A stretch of DNA of 6,521 nt from Casimicrobiaceae bacterium (lineage in GTDB: Bacteria > Pseudomonadota > Gammaproteobacteria > Burkholderiales > Casimicrobiaceae). The notes under the pieces are model-generated. The model searched no databases and was not told the origin of the DNA. It saw only the letters and a program-made list of their open reading frames with translations. Where the stretch lies: positions 1 through 6,521 of the forward strand of contig CATPAO010000236.1 in the NCBI GenBank assembly GCA_955652025.1, in the 5' to 3' direction. Position numbers and translations under genes: made by a program. Below, piece by piece: positions 1 through 6,328 of the stretch (positions are counted from its first letter, which is position 1; each line of letters begins with the position of its first letter).

Positions 1-817
1 CGATGATCACCGTCAGTTGGGATTCGGTCCGCGCCGCTTGCGGCAGCGGCCGCACTACGTGCTGGTGCTTGGGAATGCTGGCGGCAAAGCGCTCGATCTT
101 GATCTTCGCGTCCGGGAAGCCGCGCCCCTTGAGTGCCGCGACGACCGCGTCCATCATGCCTTCGGGTCCGCAGACGAAGGCAGCGTCGATCTCGTTGCCC
201 GGGAGCCAGTGCGCGATCAACGCATCGGCCTTCGCGCGGTCGATCCGGCCGTGCAAGAGGTCGATGTCCTGCGCTTCGCGTGAAAGCACGTGCACGAGGT
301 TGAAGCGGTCGATGTAGGTGTCCTTGAGCGCCGCCAGCTCCTCCTTGAACATCACGGTGCCCGACGCGCGGTTGCCATAGAACAGCGTGAAACGCGACCG
401 CGGCTCGGTGGCAAGCGTGGTCTTGACGATGGACAAGAGTGGTGTGATGCCGCTCCCTGCGGCGAATCCCGCGTAATGCCGTTTCGCGGCCGGGTCGAGC
501 GGCGTGTTGAAGTGGCCCATCGGCGGCATGACGTCGATCGCCGCTCCCGCCTCGAGCGCTTCGTTCGCCCACGTCGAGAATAAGCCGCCGGGCGAGCGCT
601 TGACCGCGATTCGAAGCGTATCGTCATCCACCGCCGAGCAGATCGAGTACGACCGCCGCACGTCCTCGCCGCCGATGTCGGCGCGCAACGTCAGGTGCTG
701 CCCCTGCTCGAAGCGGAACTGCTCGCGCAAACGGTCGGGTACGGCAAACGTGATCGCGATCGCGTCGCGCGTTTCGCGCTCGACACGGGCAATCGGCAAC
801 GGATGGAACTTGCTCAT
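1..817 (-). CDS. paaE: Phenylacetyl-CoA epoxidase reductase subunit PaaE (C-terminus cut by window edge)
   Basis: Reductase of the phenylacetyl-CoA 1,2-epoxidase: it passes electrons from NAD(P)H through FAD and a 2Fe-2S centre to the di-iron site of PaaA. 272 residues are visible. The N-terminal FAD-binding domain carries the R-x-Y-S type motif RRSYSIC (residues 54-60). The NAD-binding domain carries AGFAAGSGITP (116-126) and CGPEGMM (216-222). The last visible residues, SQLTVII, look like the beginning of the plant-type ferredoxin domain; that domain and its cysteines lie beyond position 1, in line with the usual length of about 350-360 residues. The ATG at 817 is preceded by GAGGAA (plus-strand 831-836), a usable but rather distant ribosome binding site. 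The gene is last in the visible paaABCDE order, 50 nt after paaD. The family call is secure; only the 3' end is unknown. Confidence 0.95.
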   Translation of the reverse strand, partial: MSKFHPLPIARVERETRDAIAITFAVPDRLREQFRFEQGQHLTLRADIGGEDVRRSYSICSAVDDDTLRIAVKRSPGGLFSTWANEALEAGAAIDVMPPMGHFNTPLDPAAKRHYAGFAAGSGITPLLSIVKTTLATEPRSRFTLFYGNRASGTVMFKEELAALKDTYIDRFNLVHVLSREAQDIDLLHGRIDRAKADALIAHWLPGNEIDAAFVCGPEGMMDAVVAALKGRGFPDAKIKIERFAASIPKHQHVVRPLPQAARTESQLTVII

Positions 818-840
818 CGGGATTGGCGAATTCCTCGGGT

Positions 841-858
841 CCGCCGCCGACGCGGCGG
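841..858 (-). other. Small GC stem-loop between paaD and paaE
   Basis: A perfect 7-bp inverted repeat, CCGCCGC (841-847) and GCGGCGG (852-858), surrounds a 4-nt loop. It lies in the 50-nt gap between the paaD stop and the paaE start. No T-tract follows on the minus strand, so it is not a convincing intrinsic terminator. It could tune message stability or paaE translation, but GC-rich DNA makes such stems fairly often. Confidence 0.3.
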
Positions 859-867
859 GCGAATGTT

Positions 868-1428
868 TCAGTGTGGCTTGAAGTAGTCGAACGGCTCGGC
901 GCAATCGTCGCAGCGATAGTGCGCCTTGCACGCCGTGGAGCCGAACTGCGCGACAAGACGCGTGCGCGTCGATCCGCAGCGCGGGCACGGAATCGTCACC
1001 GCGTTACGGCGCAGTGGGCTGATGCTCACAACGCTGATCCTGGGCGCGGTCACGTGCGGCGGCGCGATCCCAAAGGCGCGGAGCCTTCGCTTGGCCTCCG
1101 GCGCGATCCAGTCGGAGGTCCACGGCGGCGCAAGGCGCGTCTCCATCCGAAGATCCGAAAATCCCGCAGCCGCAAGTGCGTCGCCGATGTCGGCGGCGAT
1201 GACGTCGGTCGCCGGACAGCCCGAGTACGTAGGCGTCGTATCGACGACCAGCGTTGCGCCATCGAAACGAACGCCGCGCACGATGCCGAGCTCGACGATC
1301 GACACGATCGGGATCTCGGGATCGACGACGCCGGCGAGTGCATCCCAGGCGCCGGCGATGCGACGATCGATGGGAGGGTTCGCCGCGCGCGGAGCATCGG
1401 CCACGGCAACGAGGTCCATGCTCACCAT
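868..1428 (-). CDS. paaD: Phenylacetate pathway protein PaaD, DUF59/MIP18-type metal-cluster assembly factor
   Basis: The 186-residue product matches PaaD (also called PaaJ), needed for an active phenylacetyl-CoA epoxidase and thought to help mature its metal centres, probably the Fe-S cluster of PaaE. The N-terminal MIP18/DUF59 domain shows DPEIP (residues 36-40) and the conserved TPTYSGCPA segment with Cys71. The C-terminus is a zinc-ribbon-like module with CPRC (Cys148, Cys151), then Cys167, Cys173 and Cys176, ending in EPFDYFKPH, typical of the family. The chosen ATG at 1428 overlaps the paaC stop within ATGGTGA, which suggests translational coupling. An in-frame ATG at 1419 and one at 1458 are alternatives; 1458 would add ten residues unlike the family start. 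The protein is slightly longer than the E. coli homologue (about 165 residues), mainly at the N-terminus. Confidence 0.93.
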   Translation of the reverse strand: MVSMDLVAVADAPRAANPPIDRRIAGAWDALAGVVDPEIPIVSIVELGIVRGVRFDGATLVVDTTPTYSGCPATDVIAADIGDALAAAGFSDLRMETRLAPPWTSDWIAPEAKRRLRAFGIAPPHVTAPRISVVSISPLRRNAVTIPCPRCGSTRTRLVAQFGSTACKAHYRCDDCAEPFDYFKPH

Positions 1429-2204
1429 TGCGCCCCCGGATACGCGCGTTGCAGACATTGCAATTCGGCAAGAAGATGACCGAAGTGCTCGCTGTGGACG
1501 CCCTGCTTGCCGCCGCGTCCGTTCGCGCCCTGCATCCAATCGCCGTCGGGAACTGCGAGCGTCGCTTCGTCGCATACAGCGCGGAGCGCTGAGGACCACG
1601 GCTCGCGCAACGTCCGGACGTCGGCCGCGATACCCGACTCGATCAACGCCAATTCCACGCTGTCGGGCTCGAACATTTCGCCGGTGTACGTCCAGAGGTC
1701 ACCCAGTGCGGATTGCATTTTCTCGTGCGACTCCGCCGTGCCGTCGCCCAGTCGCATCACCCAATCGGCCGATCGCCCGGCGTGATAGGCGACTTCCTTG
1801 CGCGCCTTGGCCGCGATTGCCGCAACGCGCACGTCGGCCGACGATTCGAGTGCTGCGAGCAGCAACAGATGCCATTGATCGAAATAGAATTGGCGCGCCA
1901 TCGTATCGGCAAAGTTGCCGTTCGGTTGCTCGACGAGCAACAGGTTGCGGAACTCTCCGCCGTCGCGCAGGAACGCGAGCTCGTCCTCGCTGCGGCCCCG
2001 TCCACGCGCACGCCCTTCAATGTCGCTCGCGTAGCCGAACCAGAGGCGCGCCTGACCCAGCAAGTCGAGGCCGACGTTGGTTTGCGCGATATCCTCCTCG
2101 AGCACGGGACCTTTGCCGACCGCTTCACCGAGCCTCTGCGCAAGGATCAGGTCGGAATCGGCGAGCCGCAGCAAATATTCGAACAGTTGCGGATCGAGCG
2201 TCAT
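1422..2204 (-). CDS. paaC: Phenylacetyl-CoA 1,2-epoxidase structural subunit PaaC
   Basis: PaaC is the non-catalytic ferritin-like partner of PaaA; the two form the core of the cytoplasmic epoxidase. The 260-residue product has the family length. Recognisable segments are EEDIAQTN and LDLLGQAR (residues 36-53), EQPNGNFADT (92-101), KEVAYH (136-141, a leftover of the di-iron ligand pattern in this paralogue of PaaA) and the C-terminal HSEHFGHLLAELQ. The ATG at 2204 lies 4 nt after the paaB stop and has no strong Shine-Dalgarno sequence, so translation is probably coupled to paaB. The gene overlaps the start of paaD by 7 nt. The product call is secure. Confidence 0.95.
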   Translation of the reverse strand: MTLDPQLFEYLLRLADSDLILAQRLGEAVGKGPVLEEDIAQTNVGLDLLGQARLWFGYASDIEGRARGRGRSEDELAFLRDGGEFRNLLLVEQPNGNFADTMARQFYFDQWHLLLLAALESSADVRVAAIAAKARKEVAYHAGRSADWVMRLGDGTAESHEKMQSALGDLWTYTGEMFEPDSVELALIESGIAADVRTLREPWSSALRAVCDEATLAVPDGDWMQGANGRGGKQGVHSEHFGHLLAELQCLQRAYPGAQW

Positions 2205-2208
2205 CGCA

Positions 2209-2493
2209 TCAGAGATGCTTCACTTCATCGGGCATCGGAAAGAACGTCGGGTGCCGGTAAATCTTGTCGTTCGACGGCTCGAACAGCGGTCCCTTGTCGC
2301 CCGGCGCGGATGCGTGCACGTCCGCCGATCGGACCGCCCAGATCGAAACGCCCTCGTTGCGCCGTGTATAGACGTCGCGCGCGTTCTTGACGGCCATTTC
2401 CGCATCCGGCGCGTGCAAGCTGCCAACGTGTTTGTGCGCGAGCCCGTGTTGCGAGCGGATGAAGATCTCCCACAGCGGCCATTCCTTGCTCAT
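2209..2493 (-). CDS. paaB: Phenylacetyl-CoA 1,2-epoxidase subunit PaaB
   Basis: The 94-residue product is PaaB, a small subunit of the epoxidase that bridges PaaAC units and is needed for activity. It shows the family start (WPLWEIFIR, residues 5-13), the HVGSLHAPD segment and the conserved C-terminal EPSNDKIYRHPTFFP (72-86). Family length is about 95 residues. The start is unusual. Its ATG at 2493 lies just downstream of an interspersed repeat, and the only purine-rich sequence in ribosome-binding position, GTGGGGGTCC, belongs to that repeat. The first codons (ATGAGCAA) are duplicated 86 nt upstream beside the paaA stop. The ATG also overlaps the stop of a 30-codon mini-ORF (ATGA), so paaB may now rely on coupling to it. 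Confidence 0.95.
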   Translation of the reverse strand: MSKEWPLWEIFIRSQHGLAHKHVGSLHAPDAEMAVKNARDVYTRRNEGVSIWAVRSADVHASAPGDKGPLFEPSNDKIYRHPTFFPMPDEVKHL

Positions 2494-2579
2494 TGGACCC
2501 CCACGCTTGCGGCTGCCGCCGCTACGCTGCCCCCATGGGGGGCGTTATTCGCACCTTGGGACGGCCCGGCGTTGCTCAT
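2486..2579. repeat. 8-bp direct repeat TTGCTCAT flanking the 78-bp element (candidate target-site duplication)
   Basis: TTGCTCAT occurs at 2486-2493 and again at 2572-2579, exactly flanking the element at 2494-2571. On the coding strand both copies read ATGAGCAA. The downstream copy is the paaB start with its first codons; the upstream copy directly abuts the paaA stop in a TGATG overlap. This is what an insertion with target duplication would leave. Chance or inclusion of these bases in the element itself is not excluded. Confidence 0.5.
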
Positions 2580-2582
2580 CAT
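2490..2582 (-). CDS. 30-codon mini-ORF filling the paaA-paaB gap (repeat-derived, possibly translated)
   Basis: An open frame of 30 codons starts with ATGATG at 2582. Its start overlaps the paaA stop (ATGA), and its TGA stop overlaps the paaB start (ATGA). GGAG (plus-strand CTCC 2591-2594) stands 8 nt before its ATG, a good Shine-Dalgarno spacing. The predicted peptide is low-complexity (it begins [18 protein letters not shown] and continues with an alanine run) and matches no family I know. Almost all of it is encoded by the interspersed repeat. It is probably a by-product of the insertion whose translation could still carry ribosomes from paaA to paaB. A functional peptide seems unlikely. 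Confidence 0.3.
   Translation of the reverse strand: MMSNAGPSQGANNAPHGGSVAAAAASVGVQ
2494..2571 (-). repeat. 78-bp GC-rich interspersed element, resembling a Burkholderiales intergenic repeat
   Basis: On the minus strand the element begins CGCCGGGCCGTCCCAAGG, passes through a 12-bp perfect palindrome CCCCCATGGGGG (2530-2541) within GCCCCCATGGGGGGC, continues as GCAGCGTAGCGG, and ends GTGGGGGTCCA. From memory this order of blocks resembles an intergenic repeat common in Comamonadaceae and related Burkholderiales; I could not check this. It carries no transposase and is presumably a non-autonomous element. It separates two genes that are usually almost contiguous. The palindrome has no loop and no T-tract after it, so it is not a standard terminator. 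Confidence 0.55.
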
Positions 2583-3550
2583 GCATGCTTCTCCGCATAT
2601 GCGACCGCCGCCTCGCGCACCCAGGCGCCCTCCTCCCATGCCTTGACGCGCGTGCGCATCCGGTCGCGGTTGCAGGGGCCGTTGCCTTTCAGCACGTTGT
2701 GGAACTCGCTCCAGTCGATCGGACCGAAGTCGTAATGATTGCGCTCCTCGTTCCATTTGAGGAGCGGGTCGGGCATCGCGATGCCGAGGTAATCGGCCTG
2801 TGGCACTGTCTGGTCGACAAATCGTTGGCGCAATTCGTCGTTGGACAATAGCTTGATCTTCCATTGCGCCGATTGCGCGCTGTGCACGCTCGACGCGTCG
2901 GGCGGTCCGAACATCATCAGCGACGGCCACCACCAGCGATTCAATGCATCCTGCGCCATCGTCTTTTGTTCGGCGCTCCCCCGACACAGCGTCATCATGA
3001 TGTCGAATCCCTGCCGCTGGTGGAACGACTCTTCCTTGCAAATGCGGATCATCGCGCGCGAATACGGTCCGTACGAGCAACGACACAGCGGAATCTGGTT
3101 CATGATCGCCGCACCGTCCACGAGCCAGCCGATCGCGCCGATGTCGGCCCAGGTGAGCGTCGGATAGTTGAATATCGACGAGTATTTGACCTTGCCGGCG
3201 TGCAGGTCGGCGATGAGCTGGTCGCGCGACACGCCGAGCGTCTCGGCCGCCGAATAGAGATAGAGGCCGTGACCGGCTTCGTCCTGCACTTTCGCCATCA
3301 GGATCGCCTTGCGCTTGAGCGACGGCGCGCGCGTGATCCAATTGCCTTCGGGCAGCATCCCGACGATCTCCGAGTGCGCGTGCTGCTGGATCTGCCGGAT
3401 CAGCGTGCGGCGATACGCGTCCGGCATCCAATCCTGCGGCTCGATCTTGACGTCGGCGTCGACGCGGGCTTGAAACGCGCGTTCCTCGCTCGACATCTCC
3501 GCGACGTCCTGCACCTTGGCGACACCGGTTTCCACCATTTGCGCGTACAT
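2579..3550 (-). CDS. paaA: Phenylacetyl-CoA 1,2-epoxidase catalytic (di-iron) subunit PaaA
   Basis: Catalytic subunit of the multicomponent monooxygenase that converts phenylacetyl-CoA to its ring-1,2-epoxide, the first oxygenation of the aerobic hybrid phenylacetate pathway. The product has 323 residues. The ferritin-like di-iron signature is complete by inspection: Glu61 (HAHSEIVG), DEAGH with Glu91 and His94, Asp145 (LVDGAA) and EESFH with Glu174 and His177; the ligand assignment is inferred from the pattern. The ATG at 3550 is chosen because an excellent Shine-Dalgarno sequence, GGAGGAGG, ends 6 nt before it; an in-frame ATG 36 nt upstream would put that site inside the gene. It is first in paaABCDE and divergent from paaX. 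Its stop is followed by the repeat element and not, as expected, directly by paaB. Confidence 0.96.
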   Translation of the reverse strand: MYAQMVETGVAKVQDVAEMSSEERAFQARVDADVKIEPQDWMPDAYRRTLIRQIQQHAHSEIVGMLPEGNWITRAPSLKRKAILMAKVQDEAGHGLYLYSAAETLGVSRDQLIADLHAGKVKYSSIFNYPTLTWADIGAIGWLVDGAAIMNQIPLCRCSYGPYSRAMIRICKEESFHQRQGFDIMMTLCRGSAEQKTMAQDALNRWWWPSLMMFGPPDASSVHSAQSAQWKIKLLSNDELRQRFVDQTVPQADYLGIAMPDPLLKWNEERNHYDFGPIDWSEFHNVLKGNGPCNRDRMRTRVKAWEEGAWVREAAVAYAEKHA

Positions 3551-3556
3551 CGGAAA

Positions 3557-3564
3557 CCTCCTCC
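3557..3564 (-). promoter_or_regulatory. Strong ribosome binding site of paaA
   Basis: The plus strand reads CCTCCTCC, i.e. GGAGGAGG on the coding strand, with a 6-nt spacer before the ATG at 3550. It fixes the paaA start and is much the strongest ribosome binding site in the operon. Confidence 0.85.
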
Positions 3565-3579
3565 GGGCGCCCGCGATGC

Positions 3580-3608
3580 TTGCCACGGCTCGCCAGTGCT
3601 ACAATATT
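3580..3608 (+). promoter_or_regulatory. Putative promoter of paaX
   Basis: TTGCCA (3580-3585) and AATATT (3603-3608) are 17 nt apart on the plus strand. TACAAT (3600-3605) is a better -10 hexamer but has no good -35 at normal distance. Either choice puts the transcript start only about 10-20 nt before the ATG at 3625, so paaX would have a very short leader with no clear Shine-Dalgarno sequence. The AT-rich block is shared with the opposing paaA promoter. Confidence 0.3.
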
Positions 3609-3633
3609 ACGATACACTTCCACTATGGCGCAA
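3604..3633 (-). promoter_or_regulatory. Putative sigma-70-type promoter of paaABCDE
   Basis: On the minus strand TTGCGC (plus 3628-3633) and TAATAT (plus 3604-3609) stand 18 nt apart in the only AT-rich stretch near paaA. Transcription would start near 3597 and give a leader of about 45 nt. The -35 hexamer matches only in part (TTGCGC against TTGACA). It overlaps the beginning of the paaX coding region. Predicted by eye. Confidence 0.4.
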
Positions 3634-3647
3634 GTAAAATATGTATC
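3611..3647. promoter_or_regulatory. GATACA-N25-TGTATC inverted repeat, candidate PaaX operator
   Basis: GATACA (3611-3616) and its reverse complement TGTATC (3642-3647) are 31 bp apart centre to centre, about three helical turns. The left half lies in the spacer of the putative paaA promoter; the right half lies within the first codons of paaX. A dimeric repressor here could block both directions at once. PaaX is known in E. coli to bind imperfect palindromes at paa promoters, but I cannot show that this sequence matches its site. Confidence 0.35.
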
Positions 3648-4623
3648 ACGTGGCCGCGTACAGAAGGCGGGCCGCGCTGGGGTGAGGCGCGATCCGATCG
3701 TCGCACGGTGGATCGAACGCACGCTGGCAGCGGATCCTCCGCGGGCCAAGTCTCTGATCGTCACGCTCTGGGGCGACGCATTGGCGCCGCACGGGGGCGT
3801 TGTCTGGCTGTCCGGCCTGATCGGGCTTCTTGCCCCTTTCGGCATCAGCGAGCGGCTTGCGCGGACCAGTGTATTCCGCCTGGCGCGCGACGGGTGGCTG
3901 GAGGCGGAAACACGCGGCCGCCGCAGCCGGTATCGCCTCACCCGAGCCGGTGGGGAGCGGTTCGCACAGGCGTACCGGCGCATCTATGCCCCGCCGGATC
4001 CGGCATGGGATGGCGGGTGGGAGCTGGTACTGATTGCCGGCGCCGCCCTGCGGCCACCGATTCGCGACGCGCTGCGCGACGAGCTTTCGTGGGAAGGCTT
4101 TGGCTCGATGGGACCCGGCGTGTACGTACGGCCGGCGCATGGCGAAAGCGCGGCCGCGCGCATCGCCGCGAGGCTGGGCGTCCTCCCGGACGTCACCCTC
4201 CTCGACGCGCGCGAAAGCTGGGCTTTCGCCACCGCATCGATGGCGTCACGCGTTGCGTCGACGTGGGACCTCGCCACGATCGCAGGTGGTTACCGGCGTT
4301 TCATTGCGCTCTTCGGCGACGTGATCGGTGCGTTCACGGCGCGCGGCCCTGGTGCCGGCGACGCGGAGCAGTGCTTCGTGGTTCGCACGCTCTTGATCCA
4401 CGCGTTTCGCCGCGTGCTGCTCCATGACCCGCAATTGCCGCCCGGACTGTTGCCGCCGGACTGGCCCGGAACGCAAGCCTACGCGCTCACGCGCGACTTT
4501 TATCGTCTCACGCAGGACCTTGCCGAGCGCCACCTTGCCGCGACGCTCGTCGCGGACGGCGAGACGCTACCGCTGGCCGACCGCGCTTTCTACGAAAGGT
4601 TTGGCGGTTTGCCGCCGAACTGA
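3625..4623 (+). CDS. paaX: PaaX-family transcriptional repressor of the phenylacetate operon
   Basis: 332-residue PaaX-type regulator. In E. coli PaaX represses the paa operon and is released by phenylacetyl-CoA. The N-terminal winged-helix domain covers about residues 38-106, with the hallmark SLIVTLWGDALAPHGG (43-58), GISERLARTSVFRLARDGWL (73-92) and the basic wing GRRSRYRLT (98-106). The PaaX core follows (PAWDGGW, 126-132), then a C-terminal domain with LIHAFRRVLLHDPQLPPGLLP and the family ending FYERFGGL. About 22 basic residues precede the usual E. coli PaaX start. The ATG at 3625 has no clear ribosome binding site, and GTG at 3682 (Val20) would give a more typical length, so the start is uncertain. 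It is divergent from paaA and converges on the permease gene with 6 nt between stop codons. Confidence 0.92.
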   Translation: MAQVKYVSRGRVQKAGRAGVRRDPIVARWIERTLAADPPRAKSLIVTLWGDALAPHGGVVWLSGLIGLLAPFGISERLARTSVFRLARDGWLEAETRGRRSRYRLTRAGGERFAQAYRRIYAPPDPAWDGGWELVLIAGAALRPPIRDALRDELSWEGFGSMGPGVYVRPAHGESAAARIAARLGVLPDVTLLDARESWAFATASMASRVASTWDLATIAGGYRRFIALFGDVIGAFTARGPGAGDAEQCFVVRTLLIHAFRRVLLHDPQLPPGLLPPDWPGTQAYALTRDFYRLTQDLAERHLAATLVADGETLPLADRAFYERFGGLPPN

Positions 4624-4629
4624 GCACCC

Positions 4630-5451
4630 CTATTTTCCGACCATCGCCAGTACGTCGGCCTTGAGGAACCGCTCGACGACGAGCATAAATGCGATCGACG
4701 GAATCAAGAGCAGGAGCGCGGTGATCGACGCGATTTGATAGTTGCCGCCATTGCTCGCGTTGAACATCAGAAGCGGCAGCGTCGTGACGTCCGGCACGCC
4801 GACGAAATACGTGCCCGTGAATTCGTCGAGCGATTCCAGGAACACGAAGATCGCGCTTGCGATCAACCCCGGCAGCGCGAGCGGCAGGGTGACGGTTCGA
4901 AAGCACGTCCACGGCGACGCGCCGATGTTGCGCGCCGCCTCCTCGAGCGATACGTCGATCGAGGCGAACGCAGCCGACGCTATCCACACCGCGAGCACGA
5001 GGCCGTGCGCCGCGTGGACGAGAACGACGCCCGGGATCGTGCCGTTGAGACCGAGCTCGTAGAACACGCGCGCGATGTTGATGTAGACCGGAAGATTCGG
5101 CACCGCCTGCGGCAACAGGAACGCCAGCAGAATCAGGCCGCGCCATTTGAGCTTGAGCCGCGCCAGCGCGTAGCCGGCCGGGATCGCGACGGCGAGGCTC
5201 ACGACGACTGTCAGGAGCGCGATCCAGATGCTTGTGCCGAGCGACGCGAGCGCATTGCCACGCGGCGCGAAAACGCGCTCCCAGAACGTAAATCCGAATT
5301 CCTGCGGCAGCTTGTTCGGAAAATACCATTTCTCCGCGAACGCCCACAGGAACAGGTTGGCGAGCGGACCGAAGATGACGAAGGCCAACAGCGCGAGCAA
5401 GATTGCGACGCCCAGCGTCCTCGACCAGCCGCCAAGCGTTCCGCTACTCAT
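4630..5451 (-). CDS. ABC transporter permease, PotC-like (second membrane subunit)
   Basis: 273-residue inner-membrane permease of a binding-protein-dependent importer. It shows a hydrophobic segment at about residues 13-37, a periplasmic loop, then about five further membrane segments between 70 and 265. The cytoplasmic EAA loop that docks onto the ATPase is intact: EEAARNIGA with Glu171-Ala172-Ala173, Gly177, and TLP at 188-190. The overall pattern fits the PotC branch (spermidine/putrescine and related importers). The substrate cannot be read from the sequence. The ATG at 5451 overlaps the stop of the upstream permease gene (ATGA), so the two are translationally coupled. No terminator is evident after the TAG at 4630; paaX ends 6 nt away on the other strand. 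Confidence 0.88.
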   Translation of the reverse strand: MSSGTLGGWSRTLGVAILLALLAFVIFGPLANLFLWAFAEKWYFPNKLPQEFGFTFWERVFAPRGNALASLGTSIWIALLTVVVSLAVAIPAGYALARLKLKWRGLILLAFLLPQAVPNLPVYINIARVFYELGLNGTIPGVVLVHAAHGLVLAVWIASAAFASIDVSLEEAARNIGASPWTCFRTVTLPLALPGLIASAIFVFLESLDEFTGTYFVGVPDVTTLPLLMFNASNGGNYQIASITALLLLIPSIAFMLVVERFLKADVLAMVGK

Positions 5452-6320
5452 CGCTCGGGCACGTTGCGCGACGCGTGCCGCAGATAGAACCAGGCGCCGA
5501 ACGCCGCCACCGCCAGCGACAGCAGGCACAGCGCGTTGGCGACCGCATAGTCGCCGTGCGTGTTGATTCGGTAGGCGACGTCGACCGTGATCATCGTCGG
5601 CGAATTCGGATTGATCATCAGCGGCACCGACAACACGGACAGCATCGTCACGAACGACAGCACCAGGCCGACCAGCAGCGTGCCGCGCACCTGCGGCAAG
5701 ACGATATCGAGCAGCACGCGCCACCGCGGCGCGCCGAGATTGCGCGCCGCTTCCACGTGCTGCGTCTCGAGCGCCGCCATCGCGCCGGCAAGAAGGAGCG
5801 TCACGAACGGCGCCTGCTTCCAGACGAATGCCACGACGATGCCTCGCCAATCGAGCATGCTTTGCGCTCCCAACGGCTCGATCAGCCCCGACCCGATGAG
5901 CACGTGATTCAGCATGCCGTTCTTGGCGAGGAACGTGCGCATCACCTGGCCGGTGACGATGAACGGGATGAACAGCGGCCACCGGTAGAGCCAGCGCAGC
6001 ACGGCGACCGCGCGCGGATTGTCGCCAAGTGTCAGGTAGCCGGCAATCGCGATGGCCACCAAACCGATCAGCACCGTCGCGAGCAGCACGATACCGACGG
6101 TGAACGTCAGGTCCGTGCGGTAGAGATCCCAGGACTTGGCGAAATGCTCGAACGTAAATTCGCCGCCCTTGCCGCGAAAAGCGAGCACGGCCGACATCGC
6201 GAGCGGCAACACGAAGAACACCGCAATGACCGCAAGTGCGGGTCCGACAAGCGCGTAGGCGCGCCAATCGGCCCCGGCTTCCCCCTTCGAGGCAACAACC
6301 TCACTCGCTGCAGTTGACAT
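5448..6320 (-). CDS. ABC transporter permease, PotB-like (first membrane subunit)
   Basis: 290-residue inner-membrane permease that should pair with the downstream permease. A short hydrophilic N-terminus is followed by six hydrophobic segments near residues 22-48, 72-98, 108-130, 160-184, 212-236 and 260-283. The EAA loop reads VEAARNLGA with Glu190-Ala191-Ala192, Gly196, and VLP at 207-209. It fits the PotB branch of type I importers; polyamines are the best-known substrates, but other small organic ligands are possible. The ATG at 6320 starts just after a long inverted repeat that separates the gene from the binding-protein gene. The sequence before the ATG (GGCGGCGGT) is only a weak ribosome binding site. 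No ATPase gene is in the window. Confidence 0.88.
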   Translation of the reverse strand: MSTAASEVVASKGEAGADWRAYALVGPALAVIAVFFVLPLAMSAVLAFRGKGGEFTFEHFAKSWDLYRTDLTFTVGIVLLATVLIGLVAIAIAGYLTLGDNPRAVAVLRWLYRWPLFIPFIVTGQVMRTFLAKNGMLNHVLIGSGLIEPLGAQSMLDWRGIVVAFVWKQAPFVTLLLAGAMAALETQHVEAARNLGAPRWRVLLDIVLPQVRGTLLVGLVLSFVTMLSVLSVPLMINPNSPTMITVDVAYRINTHGDYAVANALCLLSLAVAAFGAWFYLRHASRNVPER

Positions 6321-6328
6321 ACCGCCGC

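Noticed and set aside
1..817. PaaE as a naturally truncated reductase lacking its ferredoxin domain
   Set aside because: The frame is open to position 1 and the last visible residues look like the start of the ferredoxin domain, so the missing part is a window-edge effect.
926..2260. Long open frame on the plus strand opposite paaD and paaC (444 codons)
   Set aside because: It is antisense to two clearly recognised genes, its translation is arginine-rich and without any domain, and such shadow frames are usual in GC-rich coding DNA.
2530..2541. CCCCCATGGGGG palindrome as a transcription terminator after paaA
   Set aside because: It has no loop and no T-tract on either side, and the downstream genes encode subunits of the same enzyme, so termination here would make little sense.
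2490..3983. Long minus-strand open frame of 497 codons across paaA and the paaX start region
   Set aside because: It is out of frame with paaA, overlaps the 5' part of paaX on the other strand, and the translation is low-complexity and arginine-rich. Only its last 30 codons, in the paaA-paaB gap, are of interest.
5403..6317. Plus-strand frame of 304 codons opposite permease 1
   Set aside because: The translation is mostly His, Arg, Gln and Asp, typical of the antisense of a membrane-protein gene. The permease on the other strand is well supported.
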